From Amycolatopsis oliviviridis (GTDB taxonomy: Bacteria > Actinomycetota > Actinomycetes > Mycobacteriales > Pseudonocardiaceae), in the NCBI RefSeq assembly GCF_014654365.1, contig NZ_BNAY01000012.1, forward strand, positions 51,406 through 115,405: a stretch of 64,000 nt of DNA. The letters run 5' to 3'. A program made the position numbers and the translations under genes. The notes under the pieces were generated by a model, which saw nothing but the letters and a program-made list of their open reading frames with translations, was not told the DNA's origin and made no database searches. Shown piece after piece: positions 16,176-24,572 of this stretch. Numbering within the stretch: the stretch's first letter is position 1; each line of letters begins with the position of its first letter.

Positions 16176-17575
16176 GGCTCGGCGGACTCCGCGGCCGTCT
16201 GCTGGTCGCCTTCGTGCTGGTGTCGCTGCTCAGCGCCGCCACCGCCACGGTGCTGGCCTACGACAAGGCACGCGAGGCGATCCTCGAACGCGCGAGCTCC
16301 TCGGCCGTGCAGAACTTCCGTGACCGGGTGAGCATGTCCGTCGGGGAGTTCGACGTCCCGCCCGATCAGCGGGCGCTGAACCGGCTGGCCGAGGCCGCCG
16401 CGTCCGGTTCTCGCGACGCGAAGGTCGTCGTCCGGTACCAGGACCTCGTTGCACCCGCCGAACAGGAGGCGATCCCGTCCGGGCTGCGGGACCGGGTGCG
16501 GGCCGAGAACCGGCTGAGCTTCCAGCGGGTCGACTGGAACGGCGCACCGTGGCTCGTGGTGGGCATCCCGGTCACGTTCGCCGGTTCCGGGCGGCCGTCC
16601 GGTGTCGAGGTTTTCCAGGTGATCTCGCTACAACCGGAGCAGGACGACATCGCCGCCCTGCTGACGTCCGTTCGCGACGGCGTCGTCCCGGTCGTGCTGC
16701 TCGCCGCCGTGCTGGCCCTGCTCGCCGCCGGGACGGTGCTGCGGCCCGTCCGGCGGCTCGCGCAGGCGACGCGGCGGCTGGCCGGTGGCCGTCTGGAAAC
16801 CCGTGTCCCGGTCAAGGGCCGCGACGAACTCGCCGATCTCGCCAGGGACTTCAACGAAACGGCCGACGCACTGCAGTCGTCCGTCACCGAGCTCCAGGAG
16901 CAGGAGGCCCATGCACGGCGGTTCGTCGCCGACGTCTCCCACGAACTCCGGACGCCTCTCGCCGCGATGACCATGGTGTCGTCCGTACTCGACGAGGACG
17001 CCGGCGACCTGCCGCCGGACACGGCGCACGCCGCCCGCACGGTGAGCGCCGAGACCGCCGGGCTCGTCCGGCTCGTCGACGACCTCATCGAGATCTCCCG
17101 CTTCGACGCCCGGGCCGCGACGCTGACTCCGCAGGATGTCGACGTCGCCGAGGTCCTCCGCGCGACGTTGTCCACCCGAGGCTGGACGGACCTGGTTTCG
17201 GCCGAGCTCACGACCGTGCGGGCCCGGCTCGACCGGCGGCGGCTGGACGTCATCGTCGCCAACCTCGTCGGGAACGCCCTGCGGCACGGCGAGCCGCCGG
17301 TGACCGTGGTCTTGAAGCCGACCGAGTCCGAGGTGCTCGTCGAGGTCGCCGATCGCGGGCCGGGTCTCACGGCGGAGGCCGCGCGGCACGTCTTCGAACG
17401 GTTCTACAAGGCGGACACCGCCCGCACCCGATCCGAAGGCAGCGGTCTCGGATTGGCCATCGCGCAGGAGAACGCGCGGTTGCACGGCGGGCTCATCACG
17501 CACGCCGACCGCGAAGGCGGCGGCGCGGTCTTCATCCTTCGCTTGCCCCGCAACGGAAAGGAGGACGACCGATGA
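16172..17575 (+). CDS. Sensor histidine kinase
   Basis: 467 residues. Order of parts: a short cytoplasmic start, membrane helix 1 (LLVAFVLVSLLSAATATVL), an extracellular sensor of about 140 residues, membrane helix 2 (VVLLAAVLALLAAGTVL), a HAMP domain, the H box VADVSHELRTPL with H257, and the ATPase domain with N box NLVGNALRHG, G1 DRGPGLT and G2 GSGLGLAI. The GTG start overlaps the regulator stop, and the stop overlaps the lipoprotein ATG by four bases, so all three are one operon. The stimulus is unknown; the lipoprotein may take part in sensing. Confidence 0.93.
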   Translation: MRLGGLRGRLLVAFVLVSLLSAATATVLAYDKAREAILERASSSAVQNFRDRVSMSVGEFDVPPDQRALNRLAEAAASGSRDAKVVVRYQDLVAPAEQEAIPSGLRDRVRAENRLSFQRVDWNGAPWLVVGIPVTFAGSGRPSGVEVFQVISLQPEQDDIAALLTSVRDGVVPVVLLAAVLALLAAGTVLRPVRRLAQATRRLAGGRLETRVPVKGRDELADLARDFNETADALQSSVTELQEQEAHARRFVADVSHELRTPLAAMTMVSSVLDEDAGDLPPDTAHAARTVSAETAGLVRLVDDLIEISRFDARAATLTPQDVDVAEVLRATLSTRGWTDLVSAELTTVRARLDRRRLDVIVANLVGNALRHGEPPVTVVLKPTESEVLVEVADRGPGLTAEAARHVFERFYKADTARTRSEGSGLGLAIAQENARLHGGLITHADREGGGAVFILRLPRNGKEDDR

Positions 17576-18057
17576 AACGGCTGATCGTCTCCCTCGCGGC
17601 CTTGACCCTCGCCGCCGGCTGTGGCGTGCGGCCGACCGAGGTGCTCGACGGTGGTGCGCCGGCGTCGGGAATCCCCGACGGCATGCGGATCTACTTCGCT
17701 TCGGACAACGGGTTGCGCGGTGTTTCCCGCCCTGACAAGGAGATCACGGATCTGGCCGCCGCCGTCAAACTCGTCATGGCCGGACCGAACGACGCGGAAC
17801 TCGCCGCCGGGCTCACCGACCTGACCGCCATCACCGGCGAGTTCTCCGCGTCCGCCATCGGCGGGCTGGTGACCGTGCGGCTGCCGAAGATGCCGGTGTC
17901 CGCCGTCGCCGGGATGGCCGCCGGGCAGCTGGTCTGCAGTCTCTCGCGAGCCGAATCCCTGCTGCACGGGACCCGGCCCGACGCGGTGCGGGTGACCGTC
18001 GTGGCCCAAGGAGGGACGGCCGGCCCGTACCAGTGCTCCCAGTTCTTGAACCGCTAG
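17572..18057 (+). CDS. Lipoprotein with GerMN-like domain
   Basis: 161 residues. A signal peptide ends in the lipobox LAAGC, so the mature protein is a membrane lipoprotein starting at C17. The rest resembles a GerMN domain: MRIYFASDNGLRGVSR, then the helix AAAVKLVMAGPNDAELAAGL and a strand region LVTVRLPKM. GerMN is also the N-terminal domain of LpqB, the lipoprotein partner of MtrB, but the LpqB beta-propeller is absent. A strong GGAAAGGAGG ribosome site precedes ATG 17572. Being last in the operon it probably modulates the kinase. Its stop overlaps the ABC permease stop on the other strand by three bases. Confidence 0.8.
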   Translation: MKRLIVSLAALTLAAGCGVRPTEVLDGGAPASGIPDGMRIYFASDNGLRGVSRPDKEITDLAAAVKLVMAGPNDAELAAGLTDLTAITGEFSASAIGGLVTVRLPKMPVSAVAGMAAGQLVCSLSRAESLLHGTRPDAVRVTVVAQGGTAGPYQCSQFLNR

Positions 18058-19247
18058 GTCGCGTTCAGCGCGACGGTGGGATGCAGCCGTGAGGCCCGGA
18101 CCGCCGGGTACAGCCCCGCGATCACCCCGATCACCAGCGTCGCGCCCAGCCCCGCGCCCGGTGCCCACGGCGGGATGACCGCGATCCAGCCCTGTGCCCT
18201 GGCGTATCCGACGGTGGCGACCGAGCCGAGCACCGCCCCGGCCACCCCGCCGAGCGCCGACAGCAGCAGCGATTCGGTGAGGAACTGCAGGAGGATGGCG
18301 TTCTTCGTGGCGCCGAGGGCCCGCCGGAGCCCGATCTCCCGGCGCCGTTCCAGTACCGAGACGACCATCGTGTTGGCGACGCCGACACCGCCGACCAGCA
18401 ACGCGACCGCGCCCAGCCCCAGCATCAGGGTGGTCAGCCCCTTGTCCGTGGCGGCCTTGGCCACCAGCGCGTCGGAGGGACGGGACACCTTCACGGAATG
18501 CTCGTCACCCGGGTTGACCGTGCGGGCCAGGACACCCCGGACGGCTTCCACCGAGGCGTCGGAAGACCGTTCGAAGAGCGTGGTCGGATGCCCGTCGAAG
18601 CCGAAGAACCGCTCCGCCGCGGGAAAACCGACCAGCGCGACCCGGTCGAGGGTGGGCATGAGCTCGACGGGCGCCAGGATCCCGATGACCACGAACCATT
18701 CGTCGTTCATCAGGATCTTGGCACCGGGTCCGGTCACGCCCAGCCGCCCGGCCGCGATCGTCCCGAGCACGACGGTGGGCACGCGTTCGCTCGCCGTGTC
18801 CAGCCAGCGGCCGCGCTCGACCCTGGCGCCGAGCGTGTCGAGCAGGTCGGTGCGCGTGGCCTGCGTGGTGACGCCCGGGGCGAGTTCCTCGGGGACCGCG
18901 TCGCTGCGCCGCACCCGCGCGTCGACCTCCGCCGTCGCGGTGACCTTCTCGACCGGGCCGATCCGTTCGACCATCGAGACCGCGGCCTTGGGGAGCTTCA
19001 CCGGTTTGTCGTCGGCGTCCTTTCCCGCCTCGATGGTCAGCAGGTTCGTGCCGAGCCGGTCCAGCTGCGCCATCAGATCGGCCCGGCTGGACGTGGACAG
19101 GCCGACCACCGCGACCATCGTCGCGATGCCGATGGCGATCCCGAGTGCGGACAGCACCACCCGTGTCCGGCGGGCCTTCAGCCCGCTCACTCCCACCCGG
19201 AGGATGTCGGGAAGGGTGAGCCGGGCGGGTTTCAGCGGTGTGCTCAC
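18054..19247 (-). CDS. MacB-like ABC transporter permease
   Basis: 397 residues. It has one N-terminal membrane helix (VVLSALGIAIGIATMVAVVGL), a large periplasmic MacB-PCD domain, and three C-terminal helices of the FtsX type with the conserved NTMVVSVLERRREIGLRRALGA before them. MacB-type transporters act as mechanotransmitters for export from the outer membrane side or cell envelope rather than as classical pumps. The start is GTG 19247, overlapping the ATPase stop by four bases. It is the last gene of a four-gene operon. Confidence 0.92.
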   Translation of the reverse strand: MSTPLKPARLTLPDILRVGVSGLKARRTRVVLSALGIAIGIATMVAVVGLSTSSRADLMAQLDRLGTNLLTIEAGKDADDKPVKLPKAAVSMVERIGPVEKVTATAEVDARVRRSDAVPEELAPGVTTQATRTDLLDTLGARVERGRWLDTASERVPTVVLGTIAAGRLGVTGPGAKILMNDEWFVVIGILAPVELMPTLDRVALVGFPAAERFFGFDGHPTTLFERSSDASVEAVRGVLARTVNPGDEHSVKVSRPSDALVAKAATDKGLTTLMLGLGAVALLVGGVGVANTMVVSVLERRREIGLRRALGATKNAILLQFLTESLLLSALGGVAGAVLGSVATVGYARAQGWIAVIPPWAPGAGLGATLVIGVIAGLYPAVRASRLHPTVALNAT

Positions 19248-19933
19248 GATGCGGTCACCGCCGCCCGGGTGTCGGAGACGATCCCGCCGTCCCGGAGCCG
19301 GACGCGACGGGGGAGCCTGGCGGCGATCCCGGTGTCGTGGGTGATGACGCAGATCGTCGTGCCTGCCGCGTTCAACTCGTGGATCAGGCTCAGCACCACC
19401 TCACCGGACGCGGTGTCCAGCGCTCCCGTCGGTTCGTCGGCCAGGAGCAGGCCGGGCTCGCCTGCCAAGGCCCGCGCGATCGCGACACGCTGCTTCTCCC
19501 CACCGGACAACTCCTCGGGTGTGTGCCCCAGCCGGTGCCCGAGCCCGACTCTTTCGAGAGCCGTCCGGGCCCGGTCACGACGCTGTTTCTTCGGCACGCC
19601 CGCGTACAGCAGCCCGTCGGCGACGTTGGCCACGGCGTCCCGGCCCGGCGCCAGGTGGAACTGCTGGAACACGAACCCGATGTGCCGGGCACGCAACGCC
19701 GAAAGCCTGGCGTCGGACAGGCCGCCCACGTCGTAGCCCGCCACCCGCACCGTGCCCGAGGTGGCCCTGTCGAGCGTGCCGATCAGGTTGAGCAGCGTGG
19801 ACTTGCCCGACCCCGACGGCCCGACGATGGCGACCAGTTCGCCCTGGTCGATCCGCAGGTCGACACCACGCAGCGCGGATACGCCACCGGGATAGGACTT
19901 GGTGGCCGCGGCCAGTTCGATCACCGTCGTCAT
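19244..19933 (-). CDS. ABC transporter ATPase, MacB/LolD type
   Basis: 229 residues. Walker A is GPSGSGKST, the signature is LSGGEKQRVAIARAL, Walker B is LLLADEPTGALD and the switch histidine lies in VITHD. The sequence HIGFVFQQFHLAPGRDAVAN is typical of the LolD/MacB family. It powers the MacB-like permease downstream and overlaps the adaptor gene upstream by four bases (ATGA). Confidence 0.95.
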   Translation of the reverse strand: MTTVIELAAATKSYPGGVSALRGVDLRIDQGELVAIVGPSGSGKSTLLNLIGTLDRATSGTVRVAGYDVGGLSDARLSALRARHIGFVFQQFHLAPGRDAVANVADGLLYAGVPKKQRRDRARTALERVGLGHRLGHTPEELSGGEKQRVAIARALAGEPGLLLADEPTGALDTASGEVVLSLIHELNAAGTTICVITHDTGIAARLPRRVRLRDGGIVSDTRAAVTAS

Positions 19934-20988
19934 GGTTTGGCCGATCCCACCTTCACGCCCTCGGCCAGCCCGTCGCCGGTGATCTCGATCCGGCCGTCGG
20001 CGCTCAGGCCGGTCTCGACCCGCACGGTCGTGGTCGTGGACTCGCGGACGATCTGCAGGCCGTAGCCGCCTTCGCGCAGTGCGACGATGGCCTCGACCGG
20101 GACGGTCAGCACTCCCTTCCGGCTCTCTTGGATGAACTTCACGCTGGACGTTCCCGTGGTGTCCCCGGGCAGGGCGGCGCCGTCGTCCAAGGTGATCTCG
20201 ACCTGGATCCCGGTCGTGGCGGCCTCGGCGCCGTTCCCGGATTCCGCCCGGACCGTTCCGGATACCTGCCCGCCCGCCGTGGTGCCTTCCGGCAGCGTGA
20301 CCTCGACCCGGGTTCCCGGCTTCGCCAGCGCCTGGTCGTCCTTGTCCAGCTGAGCCCGCACGACCGGCTTGGTCGACGCGATCGTCAGCACGGCCTTGTC
20401 CGCGCCGACCTGGTCGGCCAAGGCCGCGTCGGCGGCCACCACACGCACCGCCCCGGACTGGAAGACCACGTCACCCTTGCCGAGGTCGCCGGTCGGCTCC
20501 AGCACGCCGAGCGCCTTCTGCCAAGACTTCACCGCGGCCTGGGTGGCTTCGTCGTATTTGTTGTCGACAGGCAGGCCCCTGCCTCGGCCGAGATCCCGGA
20601 GATTGCGTTTCAGCTGCTGGACGTCCGGGCCCAAGGTCCCGACGGTCAGGTCACGGAACATCGGCGTCGCCCCGTAGAGCAGGACGACCGGCCGGGCGTC
20701 CCGCTTGTACAGGACCTGACCTCGCTCGACGGTCTTCCCCGGCTCGGCGGCCTGGGTCACCGTTCCTTCCACCGGCGACTTCACCGCGCGACGGTCGGCG
20801 TAGTCGAAATGACCGTCGATGGTCTTGCTCCGCACCAGATCACCGCGGGTGATCTCGGCGATCGCCGGCGGCGTGTCCGCGGCGTTCGCCTTGGCCCCGG
20901 AGTCGTCGCCGCTCGCCACGACGAAGACACTCACCCCGGCGACGGCCGCCACCGCCACCACCGCGCCGATCACCAGCAGGCGCTTCAC
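19930..20988 (-). CDS. Membrane-anchored efflux adaptor with peptidoglycan-binding domain
   Basis: 352 residues. An N-terminal signal anchor (LLVIGAVVAVAAVAGVSVFVVA) is followed by a biotinyl-lipoyl-like strand set (VKSPVEGTVTQAAEPGKTVERGQVLY), a peptidoglycan-binding repeat (LGPDVQQLKRNLRDLG and YDEATQAAVKSWQKALG) and C-terminal barrel domains. It would link the MacB-like permease to the cell wall in a Gram-positive version of MacA. The start is GTG 20988, whose GTGA overlaps the stop of the lipoprotein gene. Confidence 0.9.
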   Translation of the reverse strand: MKRLLVIGAVVAVAAVAGVSVFVVASGDDSGAKANAADTPPAIAEITRGDLVRSKTIDGHFDYADRRAVKSPVEGTVTQAAEPGKTVERGQVLYKRDARPVVLLYGATPMFRDLTVGTLGPDVQQLKRNLRDLGRGRGLPVDNKYDEATQAAVKSWQKALGVLEPTGDLGKGDVVFQSGAVRVVAADAALADQVGADKAVLTIASTKPVVRAQLDKDDQALAKPGTRVEVTLPEGTTAGGQVSGTVRAESGNGAEAATTGIQVEITLDDGAALPGDTTGTSSVKFIQESRKGVLTVPVEAIVALREGGYGLQIVRESTTTTVRVETGLSADGRIEITGDGLAEGVKVGSAKP

Positions 20989-21593
20989 TGCATGCCTTGC
21001 GCTTGCTCGATGAGCTTGTCCCGGCACGCGGTCTCGGCCTGCTTGTACGCGGGCGAGTTCGTGCTGAGCTGAGGGTCGGCCGGACTCGGGTCTCCGCCGG
21101 GCTGGGCGATCCCGTTCTGCATGGTCGGATTGGTGAACTTGCTGACCCCGTTGGCCCGCATGCACTGGGCGTGGGCCAGCAGCGACTCGTACACCTTCTG
21201 CTGGTCCTTCTCCGGTTCCAGCTGCATCGCCTTCTGCATCGGCTCCTTGCACGCCTGCATCGCGTCGCCGAGCTTCGTCTGAGAGTCCTTGCGTTCCTCC
21301 TGCTCCTGGATGACCTCGATCTTGGTCCAGTCGGCGTAACCGGACAGCAAGGGGTCCGGCCAGTCCTTCAAACCCTCCTTGCGCATGCACTGGGTATAGG
21401 CGAGTTGGGCGTCGTAGAAGGCACTTTTCCCGTCAGCCTGGGGCGCGGCCGAAGAGGCGGACGGCGCGACCGCCGCAGGCGGGTTCGCCGAGGCGATCTC
21501 CGCTTCCTTCTGCTCGCCACCACACGCCGCCGAGAGCACCAACGGAAGGGCGATCAACGCGGCCAGCCGCCGTGAACGGGTTTCGCTGCTCAT
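20985..21593 (-). CDS. Secreted lipoprotein with paired cysteine helices
   Basis: 202 residues. The signal peptide ends in the lipobox LSAAC. The mature part repeats a motif: LAYTQCMRKEGLKDWPDP and LAHAQCMRANGVSKFTNP, each with a cysteine, plus later cysteines in MQACKEPM and TACRDKL, which probably form disulfides. This pattern is common in actinobacterial lipoproteins next to MacAB-like operons. It is the first gene of the operon. Three in-frame starts (21593, 21605 and an upstream TTG at 21656) have no good ribosome site, so the exact N-terminus is uncertain. Confidence 0.85.
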   Translation of the reverse strand: MSSETRSRRLAALIALPLVLSAACGGEQKEAEIASANPPAAVAPSASSAAPQADGKSAFYDAQLAYTQCMRKEGLKDWPDPLLSGYADWTKIEVIQEQEERKDSQTKLGDAMQACKEPMQKAMQLEPEKDQQKVYESLLAHAQCMRANGVSKFTNPTMQNGIAQPGGDPSPADPQLSTNSPAYKQAETACRDKLIEQAQGMQ

Positions 21594-21656
21594 GCGGACG
21601 ATCATGCGAGCGGCACATGGTCGTCCTTCTACGAAGACATGATGAGAACGTAACAA

Positions 21657-22037
21657 CGCGCCGCCGCGCGGACCCGGACGTGAATCCTTCTTACGTGGCC
21701 CGGCGACCGGCTCTCAGCCACTGAACCGCCACGTGGTGTCCCGTTGCTGACAAACTTTTCGGTTTCGTCGTGGAACGTGAGATGTGGTCGCGTTTGCGGA
21801 ATTCTCGGTGAAGACGCGAATTTCACCTGCTTTCGGTCTTTGACCTGCTATTTCTCTGCGAATGACACTTGGTGTCGCGATGTGTTTCGACTTGTTTGGA
21901 TGCGGCTGCCTCTTTCTTGTCAACGACTTCGTCTTGACGCGTCTCCACTTAGGGTGATTGATCCGCTACGGTAATCGGTGCGGCTGATCGGTCCAGCCGA
22001 TCACCATTGATCAGTCGCGCTGATCGGTTGAGGGGTA
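21657..22037. other. AT-richer intergenic leader with dyad, no gene seen
   Basis: About 380 bases between divergent transcription units. Bases 21741-21975 are clearly AT-richer than anything around them and hold only short frames with atypical codon use. At the right end, GATCGG (21986-21991) and CCGATC (21997-22002) form a dyad with a five-base spacer, nested in CGGCTG/CAGCCG, and GCTGATCGG recurs at about 22019-22027. A TTGACG box lies at 21935-21940, without a convincing -10 partner. It probably contains the promoter of the ESX-type cassette. Confidence 0.45.
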
Positions 22038-22061
22038 GTGCACGAGGGGACACGAGCAGCC

Positions 22062-22553
22062 GTGACAGAGGACAGGGTCGGCCAGTGGCTGATGGGGACG
22101 GACTTCGCGATCGCGGAGTCAGGTCGCGAGTACGAGAGAACCGTTGACCACGGGGCGGCCGCGTCGGGCCCCGGCACCTACGCCCGCGGGGGCTACACGC
22201 TGGACGCCGCTGCGGCGGGTGACATGCTCGGGCAAGCGAAAGAGGCTCTTGAAGAGCTCCGAACCTTGAAGATAGATGTCCAGAAGCTCAAGGCGGTTCA
22301 ACCACCCGCGAAGGATCCCGCGAGCGTCGCCTATAACGCGCGGTTGGCCAGCGGATCGGGTGTTTTCGACCATGGCGTCGCGCATATCGATACTGAAATC
22401 GAGTATCTGGTCGAGCTGATCGGCAAGATCGAAGAGGCATTTGCGAAGACGCAAGGCCAGGAGCACATCGCGACCGAAAGCATCAAAGACAAGGCGTCAC
22501 AACAGCCGGGTTCGAATCGTCACGGTTCGAGCGAAGGAGGATCAGCCGGATGA
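22062..22553 (+). CDS. ESX-cassette small helical protein (WXG100/EsxA-like context)
   Basis: 163 residues, helical, no signal peptide. After a flexible start (TYARGGYTLD) there is a long helix AAAGDMLGQAKEALEELRTL, a short break and a second helix EIEYLVELIGKIEEAFAKTQ, the helical hairpin plan of WXG100-type secreted proteins but without a visible WXG. It is first in a cassette with DUF3558, WXG-type and EspG genes. GTG 22062 is chosen; GTG 22038 is an in-frame alternative with GAGGGG close before it. The stop overlaps the next ATG by four bases. Confidence 0.7.
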   Translation: MTEDRVGQWLMGTDFAIAESGREYERTVDHGAAASGPGTYARGGYTLDAAAAGDMLGQAKEALEELRTLKIDVQKLKAVQPPAKDPASVAYNARLASGSGVFDHGVAHIDTEIEYLVELIGKIEEAFAKTQGQEHIATESIKDKASQQPGSNRHGSSEGGSAG

Positions 22554-23191
22554 TCAGCCGTCACGTTGCCGTCGGTGTCGTCGTGGCGCTCGCTGCGGCG
22601 ATGTCAGCGTGTACCGGGAAAACGACTGACAGCCCGAATCCGCCGACTCCTGGGACATCCGCACGTCCTTCATCCTCGGCGGCCGCGGGGTTGCCGTTCG
22701 CCGGTGCGCCCAAGGTCGCCAACCCGCTGTCGGCGACTGTGCTGTCGGGTGATCCTTGCGTGGACGCGTTGACGCCTGAGCAGGTGCGCCCGATTCTCGG
22801 CGCGCCTCTGAAGCAAAGCCGGGATGACCTGGCAGCGGTGGGGCCTGCGTGCACCTGGGCCAACCTGGACAGGGGCTCTCAGCTCAACGTCGGATACGCC
22901 ACTGTGGCGAAGACCGGTTTGAGCGGGGTGTACCAGAACACCAAACCGCAGTCGGGCGTGTGGAGGCCGATCGCCGACGTCCAAGGTTTTCCGGCGGTGG
23001 CACACGCGGGCAGTCCAGGTCAGACACCGAAGGATCTGTGTGTCGTGACGGTCGGACTCGCCGACGAGTTCGCCGTCGATGTCGCTGTAGTCCTCGGATC
23101 CGCGAAGCAGGGCGTCGTGGATCCGTGCGGCATCGCCGCGGACGCCGCGGGTACGGTGACCGCGACGCTGAAGGCCAAGGCGGGTGCGTGA
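22550..23191 (+). CDS. DUF3558-family lipoprotein
   Basis: 213 residues. The signal peptide ends in the lipobox MSAC (C21), followed by a low-complexity S/P/T linker and a DUF3558 domain with GDPCVDALTPEQVRPILG, GPACTWANL and the pair CVVTVGLAD/VDPCGIAAD, probably disulfide-bonded. DUF3558 proteins are surface lipoproteins found almost only in actinomycetes, often beside ESX substrates; function unknown. ATGA overlaps the gene before, and GTGA overlaps the gene after. Confidence 0.88.
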   Translation: MISRHVAVGVVVALAAAMSACTGKTTDSPNPPTPGTSARPSSSAAAGLPFAGAPKVANPLSATVLSGDPCVDALTPEQVRPILGAPLKQSRDDLAAVGPACTWANLDRGSQLNVGYATVAKTGLSGVYQNTKPQSGVWRPIADVQGFPAVAHAGSPGQTPKDLCVVTVGLADEFAVDVAVVLGSAKQGVVDPCGIAADAAGTVTATLKAKAGA

Positions 23192-24510
23192 GCATGTTTC
23201 CCTGTGATCAACTGGGGCGCGCCGCGAGAGCCCTGGCGAATGAGGCGGAGAAGATCGGCACCGCGGTCGTGCGCACCGCCAAGGAAGCCGTTGAGTGGGC
23301 GGGTGACGTCCTGAGCGGGAATGTCGGCGCCCAGGCGATGCCTGTTCCCGAAGTGGTCAGGCTCGTGCAGGCCGGGGACAGTTCGAGCTGGTTTCAGAAC
23401 AGCGATACCGCGCACCTCGCGTCGAACAAGCACAGCCAGGTCGCGGCGAAGCTGTCGAACATGCTCAACAACTTGGAGCCCGCGTGGACGGGTAAAGCGG
23501 CCGAGGGGGCGCGTGTACGCACGAAAGCGTTCACAACGGTGGTGGATTCCGCGGGATCGGCCTTGAACGCCAACGGCGACAATGTCGCTGATTCCGCGCA
23601 CGGGTTCAACCGCGCCAAGGGCTCGATGGAGCCGATGGGTGACCCTCCGGACAAGGGATTCTTCGATGTGGCCTCCCCTTGGGACACCGATACCGAGCGA
23701 GCGATCAACGAGTACAACGCCAAAGCACAGAGGAATCTCGGCATCTACAATTCCTATGCCGCGCATGTCGATAGTCAAGGGCAGGGCTTGCGGGCCGATT
23801 ACGGGGAGATGGTCCCGGAGTTCGGTTCCTCGTCGACGGGCGATTCGGCGCCTGTGCGAGGCTTCGGCGTACGTAGTGACACCGGTGGCGATCACCCGGC
23901 AAGGTCGGGTGGGCATCCGGTTACGCCCATGGTGGGTGGCGCGCCGCCTCCAGGTCCGGTTGCCGGTCCTGGACATGCCGGCTCTGGCTCAGTGAGCGGT
24001 CCTGGTTCGGTGAACGTGCCTGCCACCAGTGGAAGCCATGTCAACGACGGGACGACGGCAGCGGGCTACACCCCGCTCGACCCGCGTACTGGACTGACAC
24101 TGCCTAATACTCCGATTCCTGGCGTTCCTGCCCCGGGCAGCGGCCCGACGGCGGGTGGGGTGAATCTGGTCGGCGGTCCCGGTGGATCGGGTGCCGCCGG
24201 TGGACTGGGTGCTGCCGGGAAGCCGCGCGAGGTCGGCGGGGTGCCCGGCGGCGGCCGCCAAACCGGTGCGCGTGGCCTCGCCGAAGAGTCCGGGCGCGGT
24301 GGTGCCGGTGCGAGCCGTGGCGGTAGCGGTCGCCTGGCGGGCGGCCCTGCCGGGATCGCCCCGGGGCCGGCGCGCGGTGCGAAGGAAGAAGACAAGGAAC
24401 GCCAAAGGAAATACGTTCAGGACGAGGACACGTTGTTCACCGATGAGGACAAGAAGTCCGTCGATCCGGTGACCGGGTTGCCTCCGGCTCCGCCGACGAT
24501 CGGCGCCTAA
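23188..24510 (+). CDS. WXG/PPE-like ESX substrate with Gly/Pro-rich tail
   Basis: 440 residues. The N-terminal 200 residues are helical with a W-x-G turn in LEPAWTGKAAEGARV, the hairpin signature of WXG/PPE-type proteins. Residues about 230-400 are a disordered G/P/S/A-rich stretch (for example VSGPGSVNVPATSGS), and the end is charged (EEDKERQRKYVQDEDTLFTD). This head-and-disordered-tail layout is usual in Pseudonocardiaceae ESX-type effectors. GTG 23188 overlaps the DUF3558 stop; ATG 23194 is an alternative. An EspG-type gene follows 62 bases later. Confidence 0.8.
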   Translation: MSMFPCDQLGRAARALANEAEKIGTAVVRTAKEAVEWAGDVLSGNVGAQAMPVPEVVRLVQAGDSSSWFQNSDTAHLASNKHSQVAAKLSNMLNNLEPAWTGKAAEGARVRTKAFTTVVDSAGSALNANGDNVADSAHGFNRAKGSMEPMGDPPDKGFFDVASPWDTDTERAINEYNAKAQRNLGIYNSYAAHVDSQGQGLRADYGEMVPEFGSSSTGDSAPVRGFGVRSDTGGDHPARSGGHPVTPMVGGAPPPGPVAGPGHAGSGSVSGPGSVNVPATSGSHVNDGTTAAGYTPLDPRTGLTLPNTPIPGVPAPGSGPTAGGVNLVGGPGGSGAAGGLGAAGKPREVGGVPGGGRQTGARGLAEESGRGGAGASRGGSGRLAGGPAGIAPGPARGAKEEDKERQRKYVQDEDTLFTDEDKKSVDPVTGLPPAPPTIGA

Positions 24511-24572
24511 CCCCTTTACCGGTCCCCGCCTGACTGGGGTATGTCCCGTATTCGGTCGGTTCACTTCGGAGT

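Noticed and set aside
21629..21974. Short frames of 65-76 codons in the AT-rich leader
   Set aside because: No ribosome sites, atypical codon use for this genome and no family resemblance.
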